From contig CM059203.1 of NCBI GenBank assembly GCA_030323885.1, forward strand, positions 5,332,001-5,396,000: DNA of 64,000 nucleotides, given 5' to 3'. Within the stretch, counting starts at the first letter, position 1, and every line of letters starts with the position of its first letter. The notes beneath the pieces were generated by a model. That model was given only the letters and a program-made list of their open reading frames with translations. It ran no database searches and was not told where the DNA came from. Of this stretch, positions 41,743-53,062 are shown one piece after another. Both the position numbers and the translations under genes were made by a program. The stretch comes from Branchipolynoe longqiensis (Eukaryota > Annelida > Polychaeta > Phyllodocida > Polynoidae).

Positions 41743-41971
41743 GTCTATGTCATAATTTTGTGTAAATAATCCTGACTTACAAAATGGCTGGAAGAACAGC
41801 GCTGACAAAAGAACCTATTCAACAGAATAAATATATTTACCACAAAAAAAAAGAAGGATATCAGATCATTATGCTAGAAGCAGTATGGAACCTGGGTGGT
41901 GGCATCACTATAAAGTCAGTTATCAGAAGCATGTAAGCTACCTCAGGGGAACACAAAAGAATCTGTCCCAG

Positions 41972-42281
41972 GACGTAGCTGAGGCGGTAGAGTGTCCACC
42001 TGTGAAGGTGTATGTTATCCTATCGATCCGGTTCAGTGGACACATTTGCAGTTTGAGCTATTTTCCGTTCCAACCAGTGGTCCACAACTGGTTCATCAAA
42101 GGCTCTGGTATGTGCTGTCCTGTCTGTTGGAAAGTGCTTATAAAAGACACCTTGCTGCTTATCGGAAAGAGTAGCCTATGTGGCGGCAGCGGGTTTCCTC
42201 CAAAGAAATATATCAGAATGACCATATGTTTGACGTCCAATAGCCAATGATAAAAATCAGTGTGCTCTGAAAACAAATCTT
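41972..42281 (+). mobile_element. SINE-3 (Meta-domain-like), TSD TCTGTCCCAG
   Basis: tRNA-like head GACGTAGCTGAGGCGGTAGA; central domain CAACTGGTTCATCAAAGGC and CTGCTTATCGGAAAGAGTAG, resembling Meta-domain SINEs of molluscs and other invertebrates. Direct repeats at 41962-41971 and 42282-42291. Confidence 0.88.
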
Positions 42282-42516
42282 TCTGTCCCAGATACTGGGC
42301 CAAATAAAATTAAAAAACAAATTAGATAAACAAATTAAAAAAATAAAATAAAAAAGTTACCCAGACCATTCTAAGTTCCACTCCACATGCAAGTCACTTA
42401 CCCTCCTTTCGGAAGCAGACTACCATTATGGAGGTTGGCATGTCTTTCTTCAGAAGACCTTTATGTGATAATCGATGAGATAGTTAATGATAAGCATCAT
42501 CGCCATCATCATTGCA

Positions 42517-42862
42517 TGACCAGACGGGATGGCCGAATGAGTTAGAGCGTCCATCTCCCGTGTTGGTAGACAAAGGGATCGTGGGTTCAAACCCTGGTCG
42601 AGTCAAACCAATGACTTACAAATTGATACTTGTCGCTTCCTAGCCAGGTGCTCGGCATTATTAGGATAGGGCAAGGACTGGTTGGCTCAGTGTGAGGATA
42701 ATGTGACTGAGTGGGATATCAGGTCAGGATGCTGGTGGCCTGGTCTCCCAGTGGGGCAGCACTATAAAGTCGCCATGAGTGCGCACTGTCACCAGTCAGT
42801 ACCCGTCCTGATATGACCTTAGATGTTGCTAGGACGTAAAACAACAACAAACAAACAAAACT
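42517..42862 (+). mobile_element. SINE-1, complete, ~10-bp TSD
   Basis: Consensus-like S1 from TGACCAGACGGGATGGCCGA to ACAACAACAAACAAACAAAA. Flanks ATCATTGCAT and ATGATTGCAT differ at one base. Confidence 0.9.
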
Positions 42863-42906
42863 CATGATTGCATCTGGGGCTGTGTCCCTTTCAATATAGC
42901 ACATTC

Positions 42907-43424
42907 TCAGCCTCAAACCGGGCGAGGTGGTCGAATCGGTAGAGCGCAAGCCTCGCGTGCAGAAGGTCGGGAATCCGGTTCCCGGTCGAGTCAAACCAAT
43001 GACTTATCAAATTCAGACTTGTCTCTTCCTAGCCTGGCGCTCGGCATTAATAGGATAGAGCAAGGACTGGTTAGCTCAGTGTCAGGATAATGTGACTGAG
43101 TGGTATATCTTGCAATTTTACGTCCTGGCAACATCGAAGGCCATATCAGGATGGGTACCGACTTGTGACAGTGCGCACTCATGGTGATTTTATAGTGCTG
43201 CCCCACTGGGAGATCAGGCCACCAGCACCACAAATTGATATCCCGCTCAGTCACATTATACTGACACTGAGCCAACCCGTCCTTGGCGTTTCCTAATAAT
43301 GCCGAGCGCCAGGCTAGGAAGTGACAAGTATCATTTTTATATAACATTGGCTTGACTAGACCGGGATTCGAACTCCCGCGCGGGAGCACTACGCTCTACC
43401 GATTAGGCCACCGCGTCCTGTCAC
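42907..43424. mobile_element. Tail-to-tail pair of SINE-1 subfamily b elements
   Basis: 42907-43109 (plus) and 43112-43424 (minus) meet within their 3' halves. Both heads are ACCGGG/ACAGGACGC-type with B-box CGGTTCCCGG or GATTCGAACTCC. Confidence 0.8.
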
Positions 43425-43556
43425 TTGCAGTGTGATAGACTCACTGACAGTTCGACACACTCACTGACAGTTTGACACACTCACTGACAGTTTGACACAC
43501 TCACTGACAGTTTGACACACTCACTGACAGTTTGACACACTCACTGACACAGTGAC
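43425..43556. repeat. 20-bp tandem repeat
   Basis: About six units of TTTGACACACTCACTGACAG, nearly identical, between two S1b SINEs. Confidence 0.9.
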
Positions 43557-43560
43557 AGGT

Positions 43561-43850
43561 TATATCCGGAGGGGTACCGACTTGTGACAGTGCACACTCA
43601 TGGTGATTTTATAGTGCTACCCCACTGGGAGACCAGGCTGCCAGTAACATGACCTGATATCCCACCGAGACACATTATCCTGACACCGAGCCAACCAGTA
43701 ATTGCCCTGTCCTAATAATGCAGAATCCCTGGCTAGGAAGCGACAAGTATCAAATTTGTAAGTCATTGGTTTGACTCGACCAAGAATTGAACTCCCAACC
43801 TTCCACATGGGAGTCCTGTGCTCTACCGATTCGGCCACCGTGTCTGGTTG
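43561..43850 (-). mobile_element. SINE-1 subfamily b
   Basis: Head ACCAGACACGGTGGCCGAAT; the tail is truncated by the 20-bp repeat. A further S1 tail scrap is at 44017-44070. Confidence 0.8.
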
Positions 43851-44117
43851 TTGCTAGGATGTAAAACCCCAACAAACAAATGCTCACCGCCAGTGTGGTG
43901 TAGTGAGTCACAACTGATTGATTGATGTCGATCATGGACAGAACGTCTGGAAATCCTCATCAGGAGGATCTGTCTCATGCTTGACCATAATTAGCCATGC
44001 CAATAGTTACCTATTCCCCGTCCTGATATGACCTTAGATGTTGCCTGGGCGTAAACCCCCAACAACCAACCAATTACTTATTCTAGTACCACGCTAATCT
44101 GGTGGGAGATAATGGAT

Positions 44118-44275
44118 GTGGGTCGGAGGGGGGGGAGGGGAGGAGGGAGAGGGGAGGAGGTAGGGGGGGACAGAGGACAATCACCCCACCTCCCCACCAC
44201 CACCACCACCACCATCATCTCCCTCCCCCTGCAACCTCCCCACCACCACCACCACCACCACCATCTCCCCCCGCA
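44118..44275. repeat. Polypurine then polypyrimidine stretch
   Basis: GGGGA-rich run (44128-44175) followed by CACC/CTCCCC-rich run (44183-44273). Confidence 0.85.
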
Positions 44276-44327
44276 ATAATCATACCCACATCACGTTCAT
44301 CAGATCTCGCGCGTCCGATGCTAATGC

Positions 44328-45003
44328 GCCTGTCACATTACGGCGTATGGCGGAAGCGTATGCCGGCGTATCGGCTTGTGTCACATACGCCATCATATGC
44401 TTCGCATACGCTTTGCATACGCTGCGCATACGTCGTATACGCCCGGCGTATCCCTCATACGTCGTCATACGCGCATCCGTCCTAAAATTTTTGTGCGTGC
44501 TAAAAATCTTCAGCGTATGGCGATGTAAGGCTCATACGCTCCTCATACGCTAAGCGTATGCCATCATACATTGCGCATACGCTATACGTATGCCATCTTG
44601 TGTTACGCATATGCTAAAACCGCTCCTTCGGCGTATCTATAGCATATGTAGCGTACGCCTGGCGTGCATGTAATGTATTTGAGCATATTCGTACCGTATT
44701 CTCAGCGTGTACAAAGTGTATATTCAGCGTATGCCCGGCGTATGCATGGCACCGCGAGGGAGGGAGGGAGAGAGGGGGAGGGAGGGACCGGGCATATACG
44801 GCGTATGCGTAGTATATGCGTAGTGTATGCATAGCATATGATGGCGTATGACGGCGTATGCGCCAAAAACTGATACGTACTAACACGCTACTAATACCCT
44901 ACTCACACGCTACGCATACGCTCATACGCTACCCGCAACGGTTTTCAAATTTTATCGGTACGTTTTATATACGCCGCCGCCATAGGCCGTATTGTGACAG
45001 GCC
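44328..45003 (+). mobile_element. Motif-saturated TIR element D (GCGTATGC type)
   Basis: Ends GCCTGTCACATTACGGC and GCCGTATTGTGACAGGC. The interior contains dozens of CATACG/CGTATG words and an internal ATTTTTGTGCGTGCTAAAAAT, the counterpart of the palindrome in A, B and C. A GGGA-rich patch lies mid-element. TSD not clear. Confidence 0.8.
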
Positions 45004-45770
45004 CATAAGATTGTGTTGTACCACTCGGTGCTGTGACCTAATTGTGACTCAGAAGTCTGTCTATTGAGCTCCTGCTGCCTACTACTAATACTAATAGTAC
45101 TATGCCCTGCTGAGACCGTGCACACAATAGTCTGGTTACAGACTCAATTAGAGATACTGGGTTGTTTGTAACCTTACGACGGTTACCGGTTGCAGAACTG
45201 TAACATTATAGAGAGGCTCCGATAAATCGGCCCAATCTTTGGTTGAAGAATAATCTTCTGGTGGGGGCGGTTGTAGAAGCTGGGGGATGTCTTTACAACG
45301 ATTAAACGACGAGTCGTTGGGGCAGTCCAGAATCTCCGGTCCGGCGGTAGCACAGCACTTGTATCCAGCAGACAGCAGCAAGGGTTTCCGAGGAGGGGCG
45401 GGTAAAGATGGGTCCAGCGGCTCCAGCAACGAGAAGAAAGTGAGAGAAACCTAAAGGTAAAGGGCCCCACCCAAGCACAAAATTCTCTTGGTCAGGCGGA
45501 GAAGTATGCCTGGGAGGAAAAAAAAAGGGTAGAGTCTAGGAAAGAGAAATGAGGAGAGTTGAGTCAAAGGACCGTGTCTATTTGCTCGATGGCGACCATC
45601 CAGCGAGCCAAAGACAGGGACAGAGTAAGGGTAGAAAGTGAAATGCTGGTGGGCTCCCCCTCCTTGAACTCTTTTCAGATGTATCAAGGAGGAAGGAGCA
45701 AGGCCAGCGGAGAGGAGATAGAGAAAGGTGTGGACGAAGTGCGGTCCGGATAGCAAGTGAGACTCAACTA
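45004..45770. other. No feature recognised
   Basis: Unique-looking sequence with short open frames only; none resembles a known family. Confidence 0.5.
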
Positions 45771-45788
45771 GGGAGCCTGACTTATTTC

Positions 45789-46108
45789 AGGCGGTAGCTT
45801 GTCCACCTGTGAAGGTGTCGGTCATGCGATCGATCTTGCTCAGTGGACCCATTTGCAGTTTGGGCTATTTTCCATTCCAACCAGTAGTCCACAACTGGTT
45901 CATCAAAGGCTGTGTGGTATGTGTTGTCTTGTCTGTGGGAAAGTGAATATAAAAGACCACTTGCTGCTTATCGGAAAGAGTAGACTATGTGGCGGCAGCA
46001 GGTTTCCTCCAAAGAAATATGTCAGAATGATAATATGTTTGATGTCCAATAGGCGATGATAAAAATCAATGCGCTCTAGAGGCGTCGTTAAATAAAACAA
46101 GCTTTTTA
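45789..46108 (+). mobile_element. SINE-3, copy 2
   Basis: S3 body and 3' end (GTCGTTAAATAAAACAAGC). The head is eroded (only GGCGGTAGCTTGTCCACC remains). Confidence 0.82.
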
Positions 46109-46169
46109 CAGACACAACTGTTCAACATGTGTGATAAGGAGTTTGGGATTTTATTTTTAAACATTTTTT

Positions 46170-46505
46170 GTGTGCAACTCGAGGACCACTTTGCAACCAA
46201 TTGTGAAAATTTTACGACCACTTGCGACCTCTTTGCAGCCAACCCATTTTTTTGTGGTCGCAAGCGGTCACACGCAGTAGTATGACTGAGGTATAAGGTG
46301 CTGATCGAAGCCAGCCCTCTTATACCTCAGCCACACTTCTGCTTGCGACCACTTTGCGACCACAAATAAAGGAGTAGTCGCACAGAGGTCACAAGTGGTC
46401 GCAAAATGATTACAACTGGTCACAAAGTGGTTCTCCGTGGTCGCCGACCTCCTTGCGCCCATTTTGGCAAAGGCCGTGACAATTTGCCACCTCAGTCGTG
46501 CTGGT
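46170..46505. mobile_element. Motif-saturated elements H (TTGCGACCAC type), two partial copies
   Basis: 46170-46296 ends in GTATGACTGAGGTATAAG; 46318-46505 starts TTATACCTCAGCCACAC. Both are packed with TTGCGACC/GGTCGCAAG words. They lie end to end, as if two copies or one rearranged copy. Confidence 0.6.
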
Positions 46506-46744
46506 TGACAGTCACCACCAGGCATTAACACTGACGATCGCGCCAGACATCGTCCCAATTAACCACACTGATTCATGATTAATTGGGGTTTGTCTACCAG
46601 AAGCAGCTGAGGCTACACAAGAGCGGGTACCGACCTGTGCCAGCTCGCGCTCATGGCTGTTGTGTATGGGTGCTGCCCCCTACTGAGGTGAAGTGACACT
46701 GGCTGGCACCGTGACCCGGTGGTCCAGTCGAACCAGACAGGATG

Positions 46745-47083
46745 TCTTTGTTTGTTTTTGTTTTACATCCTAGCAACATCTAAGGTCATATCAGGACTGG
46801 TACCGACTTGTGACAGTGCGTACTCATGGCGACTTTATAGTGCTGCCCCACTGGAAGACCAGGCTGCCAGCACCATGACCTGATATCCCGCTCAGTCACA
46901 TTATCCTGACACTGAGCCAACCAGTCCTTGCCCTATCCTAATAAAGCCGAGCGCCTGGCTAGGAAGCGACAAGTATCAATTTTTAAGTCATTGGTTTGAC
47001 TCGACCAGGGTTCGAACCCACCACCACACGATCTATCAACACTGGAGACGGACACTCTAACTCATTCGGCCATCCCGTCTGGT
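46745..47083 (-). mobile_element. SINE-1, complete
   Basis: Full S1 with head ACCAGACGGGATGGCCGAAT and tail AAAACAAAAACAAACAAAG. 46560-46744 resembles a very decayed S1-like stretch. An S1 tail scrap occurs at 47399-47447. Confidence 0.86.
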
Positions 47084-47180
47084 TAGGATGGCCTATTCGG
47101 CTGGGCGCCAGCATCCCGCCGTAGACAATATACACAAATTTGGTCAACCGTACCTAATGTTTGGTATTATTAAAACTAAC

Positions 47181-47370
47181 TAAAGTAAAACCTCTCTAAA
47201 TCGACCAACCGAATTTAAAATGGTCCATTTAGGGAGGTGGTTGGCTTAGGCAGTTTTTTTCTCTCATTACAATGGTATTGGATGGCCGATCGTTTTGGAC
47301 CCAAATAAAGCGATCGATATAGAGGAATGGTCGATCTGTGGAGGTGGTCGGTTAGAGAGGTTTTACTGTA
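47181..47370. mobile_element. M3 mariner-like MITE
   Basis: TAAAGTAAAACCTCTCTAAA to GAGAGGTTTTACTGTA. Confidence 0.78.
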
Positions 47371-47945
47371 TAAGTAACCTAAGCAACTAACCCGGTGCCC
47401 GTCCTGATATGACCTTAGATGTTGTGAGGATGTTAGACTTCAACAACAAAGCAACTAACCCATTGTAGAAATAGCAAGCTTACAGAGGGCTGGGGGGATG
47501 TAGCAAAATACGTACAAACAGAGAAAGAATGCATGCAGCAGATAGCTGAGCTTGTCTCAAAAGGTGCTAACTCTTTTTTCCTTTGTCCATTGTAACGATT
47601 GACACAGCACAGCACAGAAACGGTTACACTGAAAACACAAGGACATTTGCTTCAAATCAATATGTATTCTATTGGGATTATGAAACGCCTTGTAATAAAC
47701 AAATCAGTTTATCCTGAGCACATGCATAAGCAGATAGTATGTTGATCGTCACAATGGACAAAGTTTTGTCCCATATTGCTTAGCACCTTTTGAGACAATC
47801 TCAGCTACGCAACAACTGAAAGCGACAAAACAAGGGGAACCACAAGAACCACAAGACTATTAGTATTACTGTCTAGCTGCGAAAACAAATCATTTCACTT
47901 ATCCATTACAGGCAGCATAAATGCACCATCCCCTTCACCCCTCCG

Positions 47946-47976
<31 letters not shown>
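47946..47976. repeat. Poly(C) tract, about 31 nt
   Basis: Uninterrupted C run. The surrounding 47450-48070 holds no recognisable gene. Confidence 0.95.
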
Positions 47977-47978
<2 letters not shown>

Positions 47979-48072
47979 AAGAAACTGCTTAATTCAAGCG
48001 AACCCAAAACACCCACATAATTTTAATCCTATATATTCAACTTAACTACTGGTGCAGTCATTACAAATTTAG

Positions 48073-48388
48073 AGCGGGACGTAGCTCAGGCAGTAGAGTG
48101 TCCATCTGTGAAGGTTTGGGTCATCCAATCGAATCCTGCTCAGTGGACCCGTTTGCAGTTTGGGTTATTTTCCGTTCCAACCAGTGGTCCACAACTGGTT
48201 CATCAAAGGCTGAGGTATGTGCTGTCCTGTCTGTGGGAAACGTATAAAAGACCCCCTTGCTGCTTATCGGAAAGAGTAGCCTATGTGGCGGCAGTGGGTT
48301 TCCTCCAAAGAAATATGTTTGAATGACCATATGGTTGATGTCCAATAGCCGATGATAAAAATCAATGTGCTCTAGAGGTGTCGTTAGC
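48073..48388 (+). mobile_element. SINE-3, copy 3
   Basis: Head GAGCGGGACGTAGCTCAGGC; central domain intact; 3' end GTGTCGTTAGC then T-rich. Confidence 0.85.
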
Positions 48389-48584
48389 TTTCTTTTTTTC
48401 ATTACGAATTTATTGCAGTGGGGGCGGGGGCTGGGTGGGGGGGGGGGGCGGTGTTGTTAACAAACTAAGCTAAAATATTGCCAGTCCCTCAGAGAGTATG
48501 TTGTGCACACGTTCATGATGTACTGACTGAATTAAGTTGCGCCGTACAATGGTTTTAAACATCTGGTCACATGATGTTACCATG

Positions 48585-49095
48585 TACAGTAAAACCTCCC
48601 TTTTTTCTTTCTATTTTTTGTGTCCATTAGTTGTTTAAGCAGGGGAAATTTCAGTCATAGACGACTGGTCTTCCTCATTCCACTGCTGGTCGATAGAAAG
48701 CCCGAGCCTACACTTTTACCGACCCAAGGGATTTTTAACCTCCCACACCACATAGACATGGTATGAGAGCAACCGGCCTTTGATGACGCTGTAAGTTATA
48801 CACAGCGGTGGAAATCCAAATTGGCAGAGCTGGGGGCACCGGGAATCAAACCGCCGACCCTCAGATTAGGAGTCTGACCTAGAAAAAAGTCAGACACTCT
48901 AACCACTCCGCCACAGAGAACGCCACCTCCACAGATCGACCACTCCCCTATATGGATCACTATATTTGGGTCCCAAACGATTGCCCATACAATACCATTG
49001 TAACAATAAAAAAAACTTCCTAAACCGACCACCTCCCTAAGTGGACCACTTAAAGGCGACCCCAAGGTCGGTCGATTTAGAGAGGTTTTACTGTA
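48585..49095. mobile_element. M3 mariner-like MITE split by SINE-2
   Basis: Left end TACAGTAAAACCTCCC (48585-48600) and remainder 48923-49095 ending GAGAGGTTTTACTGTA. Confidence 0.85.
48617..48922 (-). mobile_element. SINE-2, complete, nested in M3
   Basis: Minus-strand S2 with head CGTTCTCTGTGGCGGAGTGG; the tail is followed by a T-rich run (48601-48616). Confidence 0.88.
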
Positions 49096-49414
49096 TTCCT
49101 GCCATGAATAGTCGGTCTGTCTTAAAGCTGCATAGTCCGATGAAAACATAAAATTTTCAAAACCAAAACGATTATCTTAATTTGATTCTACATATCTAAC
49201 TTAGATACTGGTTCACTTATTAAACATTTGTCGCCACATAGAAGGGAATACTGAGGCAATCAAATAGAACCTGTTACTGCAGAAACCTATGGTGTCAGAG
49301 TTTTGGCGTGCTTGCCTAGATTTGGCCAGACATATCCAACGTAGATACTGGTGCACTTATTAAGCACGTGTTGCTGTATACAAACAGGCATAAACCATAC
49401 TAACCCAATTTAAT

Positions 49415-49738
49415 GACCAGACGGGATGGGTCCGTCTCCCGTGTTGGTAGATCGTGGGGTCGTGGGTTCGAACCCTGGTCGAGTCAAGCCAATGACTTAA
49501 CAATTTATACTTGTCGCTTCCTAGCCAGGCGCTCGGCATTATTAGGATAGGGCAAGGACTGGTTGGCTCAGTGTCAGGATAATGTGACTGAGTGGGATAT
49601 CAGGTCATGGTACTGGTGGCCTGGTCTTCCACTGGGGCAGCACTATAAAGTCACCATGAGTGCGTGCTGTCACAAGTTGGTACCCGTCCTGATATGACCT
49701 TAGATGTTGCTAGGGCGTAAAACAACAACAAACAAACC
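49415..49738 (+). mobile_element. SINE-1 with short deletion in the head
   Basis: S1 lacking about 17 bp of the A-box region (GGGATGGG joined to TCCGTCTCCCG); otherwise complete with CAACAACAAACAAAC tail. Confidence 0.85.
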
Positions 49739-49774
49739 CAATTTAATAGAACATTTTACTGCTGGAGTCTATGG

Positions 49775-50111
49775 AGGGAGCGGGACGTAGCTCAGGCGGT
49801 AGACTGTCCACCTGTGAAGCGGTGGGTCATCCGATCGATCCTGCTCAGTGGACCCATTTGCAGTTTGGGCTATTTTCCATTCCAACCAGTGGTCGATAAC
49901 TGGTTCATCAAAGGATGTGGTATGTGCTGTCCTGTCCATGGAAAAGTGCACATAAAAGACCCCTTCCTGCTTATCGGAAAGAGTAGCCTATGTGGCGGCA
50001 GCAAGTTTTCTCCAAAAGAAATATGTCAGAATGACCATATGTTTGCTGTCCAATAGCCGCTGATAAAAATCAATGTGCTCTAGAGGTGTCGTTAAATAAA
50101 ACAAACTTTTT
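49775..50111 (+). mobile_element. SINE-3, copy 4, with 14-bp TSD
   Basis: Full S3. Flanks GCTGGAGTCTATGG (49761-49774) and GCTGGAGCCTATGG (50112-50125) differ at one base. Inserted in M1. Confidence 0.92.
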
Positions 50112-50220
50112 GCTGGAGCCTATGGTATCAGAATTTCGATGTACATGCCTAAATTAATTTGGCATGTTTTCATTTGAAATATCTCCAAAGTTGGCCATTT
50201 TGAATCAAAGTTACTTCAGC

Positions 50221-50875
50221 TTAAAGCTGCATACTCCGAAGAAAATATAAATTTTTCAAAATCAAAATAATTATCTAGATTTGATTCTACATATCTAACT
50301 TAGATACTGGTGCACTTATTAAACATTTGTCGCTATATAGGGACTACTGAGGCAATTTAATAGAATCTGTCACTGCAGAAGGCTCTGGTGTCAGAATTTT
50401 GGCAAGCTTGCCAAAACTAATTTAACATGTTTGCACTTCAAATATTTCAAAAGTTAGCCGTTTAAAATCAACATTATTTCCAAGTTCATATATTTATCTC
50501 AGTAAATGACAGAAGGATGATGAAAATATCATGGACAAAGAAGATCACCAACAGAAAAATTTAAAATAAGAAAAGCTTGTTTGCCACTATACAGACAAAG
50601 AAACTTATTTATTTTGGCCACATCATTTGTCAGAGTTCAATATACCGTACATTGTTGGAAGGGAAGGTGAATGGCAGCAGAGGGAGAGGGAGACCAAGAA
50701 CATCATGGTTTATAAATATTTCACAGTGGACAGGCTTGAATTATTCACAGTCTATCAGAACAGCACACCATCGGGACAAGTGGAGAACCATTGCATCCAA
50801 CCCTCGACTAGAGGACGGAGCTATTGATTGATTGAAATGACAGAAGGTCAAAACCATCGGACTATGCAACCTTAA
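50221..50875 (+). mobile_element. M1 MITE split by a LINE 3' fragment
   Basis: TTAA at 50221-50224 and 50872-50875. M1 parts are 50221-50516 and 50835-50875. Confidence 0.85.
50517..50834 (+). pseudogene. 5'-truncated LINE insertion with 13-bp TSD
   Basis: Frame from 50577 reads KKLIYFGHIICQSS, GKVNGSRGRGRPRTSW, ISQWTGLNYSQS and HRDKWRTIAS, a LINE ORF2 C-terminus, then a TTGATTGATTG tail. AAATGACAGAAGG flanks it (50504-50516, 50835-50847). Confidence 0.9.
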
Positions 50876-50934
50876 AGTAATGTACATTATAACGATCAAC
50901 CTAATGTATTTTTAGTGCAACAGCTGCAACTACT

Positions 50935-51121
50935 TTGCGACCAAAATGGTACAAAATGGCCGCCTGGAGGTTGCTGACCGGACACCGACCGGTCTGTCGT
51001 GATTAGTCGCTGATCGATCACCAACCGATTGCGTTCACTTGCGACCACCTTGCGACCCTCCCTTATTGATGTTCCCAGGGTGGTCGCAAGTTATCGCAAG
51101 CGTAGTGTGACTGGGGTATTA
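50935..51121. mobile_element. Motif-saturated element H, partial copy
   Basis: TTGCGACCAC words and right end GTAGTGTGACTGGGGTATTA. Confidence 0.6.
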
Positions 51122-51188
51122 ATAAAAAAAAATCATAAAATTAAAATGTTAAAATATTTATCATTAGTACAATGTGTATTGCCAGCCG

Positions 51189-51946
51189 TTAAGGTTGCAT
51201 AGTCGGATGGTTTTGAGTTTCTGTCATTTTTTGGAGATAAATATAGTAATTGATCGTTATAATCTACCTTACTTTTGTCTGAAGTAACTTTTATTTTAAA
51301 TGGTAAACTTCTGAGATATTTGAAGTTAGTTTTGGCAAGCATGCCAAAACTTAGATAAATGATTCACCCGGTACTCGCAGTACACGGGTGAAAACCAACC
51401 CTATATAAAAACAGTCGAAAAAGCGGGTTAATGAAATGAGAGCCTAATTTCACAATCTAAGAAGCAATATTTATTCTTAGTAGATGTCTTCATATTTACC
51501 CGTTACTTTTGAGTTGGAAAATATAATAAAACATATACTTTAATGCAATTTAAAAGTGAAATCGACGGCGTTCTCTGGCCGCTATCTTGTCTTTTTGCAT
51601 TCTCTCCCATTTCACCAAATCTGTGCCAATATATGTAGCCATTTGATCATGGAACCACAGTTTCTACTTCATGTTCCATACTAAAGCTATTTTCGCCCGT
51701 ATTTAGACTACGTTGTTGTTCACCCGTGTACTACAAGTACCGGGTGAATCTTTTATCTAGCCAAAACTCTGACTCCATAGGCTTCTGCAGTAACAGGTTC
51801 TATTGAATTGGCTTGGTATTCCCTTCTATGTGGCAACACACGCTTAATAAGTGAACCAATATATATATATTAGATATGTAGAATCAATTCTAGATAATTG
51901 TTTTGTTTTTGAAAATTTGATGCTTGATCGGACTATGCAGCTTTAA
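51189..51946 (-). mobile_element. M1 MITE split by M6
   Basis: TTAA-bounded; parts 51189-51351 and 51760-51946. Confidence 0.85.
51352..51759 (+). mobile_element. M6 MULE-like MITE, copy 2, 9-bp TSD
   Basis: 408 bp, TSD GCCAAAACT. Same TIRs as copy 1. The pre-insertion M1 sequence (GCCAAAACTCTGAC) is known from other copies. Confidence 0.92.
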
Positions 51947-52073
51947 ATAAACATGGATTTAGTTTCCGTCTGCAGATTCCCACGGTTCCACTTATCATAA
52001 CACAGTGACCTAGATAATGCACCGTAGACAAACCATGTGACACTCATCATAACATCACCGCCATTCCCCTTGA

Positions 52074-52925
52074 CCAGATGGGATGGCCGAATGAGTTAAA
52101 GCGTCCGTCTCCCATGCTATTAGATCGTGGGGTCGTGGGTTCGAACCCTGGTCGAGTCAAACCAATGACTTAAAAATTAATACTTGTCGCTTCCTAGCCT
52201 TGCGCTCGGCATTGGTCGTAATGCTCGCATTGCGTTTGATGCAAGGGAAGGAAGAGACCCTCCCCCCGCCTCTCCTGCCGATACCTGGCTTTCTCACCTT
52301 CCCTGTCATCCCTCCCTCAGCTTTCTCCCACCTCGCCTTCTCTCCCTGCCCCGCCGGCTTTCTCACCTTCCCCGCTTTCTCACCTCCCCACTCCTTCCCT
52401 TATAAGGCCGCCCGCCGACCTCCTTCAGCCACTCGCCTCCCAGCCGTCCTCCCTGCACAAGCTCCTTTTTCTCCACCCACCCACCCAACTCTCCTTACAT
52501 GCCAGTGGAGGGCTCTTCGGCGCCCCTCGCCACAAACACTGAAAGCTCCCCCGGAGATCATTAGTCGTAAGCTATAACTTATCGCTCCCTATGAGCTTTT
52601 CCTCTTCTTGCTCTCACCGCATTGTTTCCTTGTATATAGCTTGTCTTGTTTTCCATGTTCTGAGGTGTTTCAATAAAGCGCCTCTTTTTCCACCCCCGCC
52701 TTGCTTTCTTCCTTTTCGCGCATCATTAGGATAGGGCAGGGACTGATTAGCTCAGTGTCAGGATAATGTGACTGAGTGGGATATCAGGTCATGGTGCCGG
52801 CGGCCTGGTTTCCCAGTCGGACAGCACTATAAAGTTGTCATGAGCACGCACTGTCACAAGTCGGTACCCATCCTGATATGACCTTAAATGTTGCTAGGAC
52901 GTAAAACAATAAACAAACAAACAAA
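52074..52925 (+). mobile_element. SINE-1 split by a Helentron-like element
   Basis: S1 parts 52074-52213 and 52725-52925. The junctions rejoin as GGCATT + ATTAGG, the uninterrupted S1 consensus. Another S1 tail is at 52967-53020. Confidence 0.9.
52214..52724 (-). mobile_element. Helentron-like non-autonomous element, copy 1
   Basis: 511 bp, no TSD. On the minus strand it starts GATGCGCGAAAAGGAAG. Near its 3' end are the inverted counterpart CTTCCTT..TTGCATCAA and then a ~24-bp terminal segment with the palindrome AATGCGAGCATT. Asymmetric terminal inverted repeats plus a terminal hairpin without TSD are features of Helitron2/Helentron elements. On the plus strand it is C/T-rich and has AATAAAG inside a hairpin (52662-52684). 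An LTR-like origin is the main alternative. Confidence 0.6.
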
Positions 52926-53062
52926 AACAAAACAAGCCATTCCTCTATCCTCGTTACCCGGCTTCCCGTCCTGATATGACCTTATGTGTTGCTAGGACGT
53001 AGAACAACAAAAAACAAAACCGGGCTTTATAATGTTGGCATATCCTTTGACAAACTTTCACA

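Larger units (their letters stand above)
49123..50222 (+). mobile_element. M1 MITE fragments interrupted by SINE-1 and SINE-3
   Basis: M1 left half at 49123-49410; M1 words resume at 49739-49774 (CAATTTAATAGAAC) and 50112-50222. Confidence 0.7.

Noticed and set aside
43425..43556. CRISPR-like array of 20-bp repeats
   Set aside because: Units are directly adjacent without spacers; it is a simple tandem repeat in an animal genome.
44328..45003. Element D as a CpG-rich promoter
   Set aside because: The CG content comes from repeated CGTATG words within TIRs; no gene starts beside it.
45148..45756. Possible minus-strand exons
   Set aside because: Overlapping open frames without recognisable domains, splice context or repeat homology; left unannotated.
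52200..52577. Pro/Ser-rich open frame as a host gene
   Set aside because: It lies inside the C/T-rich body of the Helentron-like insertion and is not conserved in the second copy.
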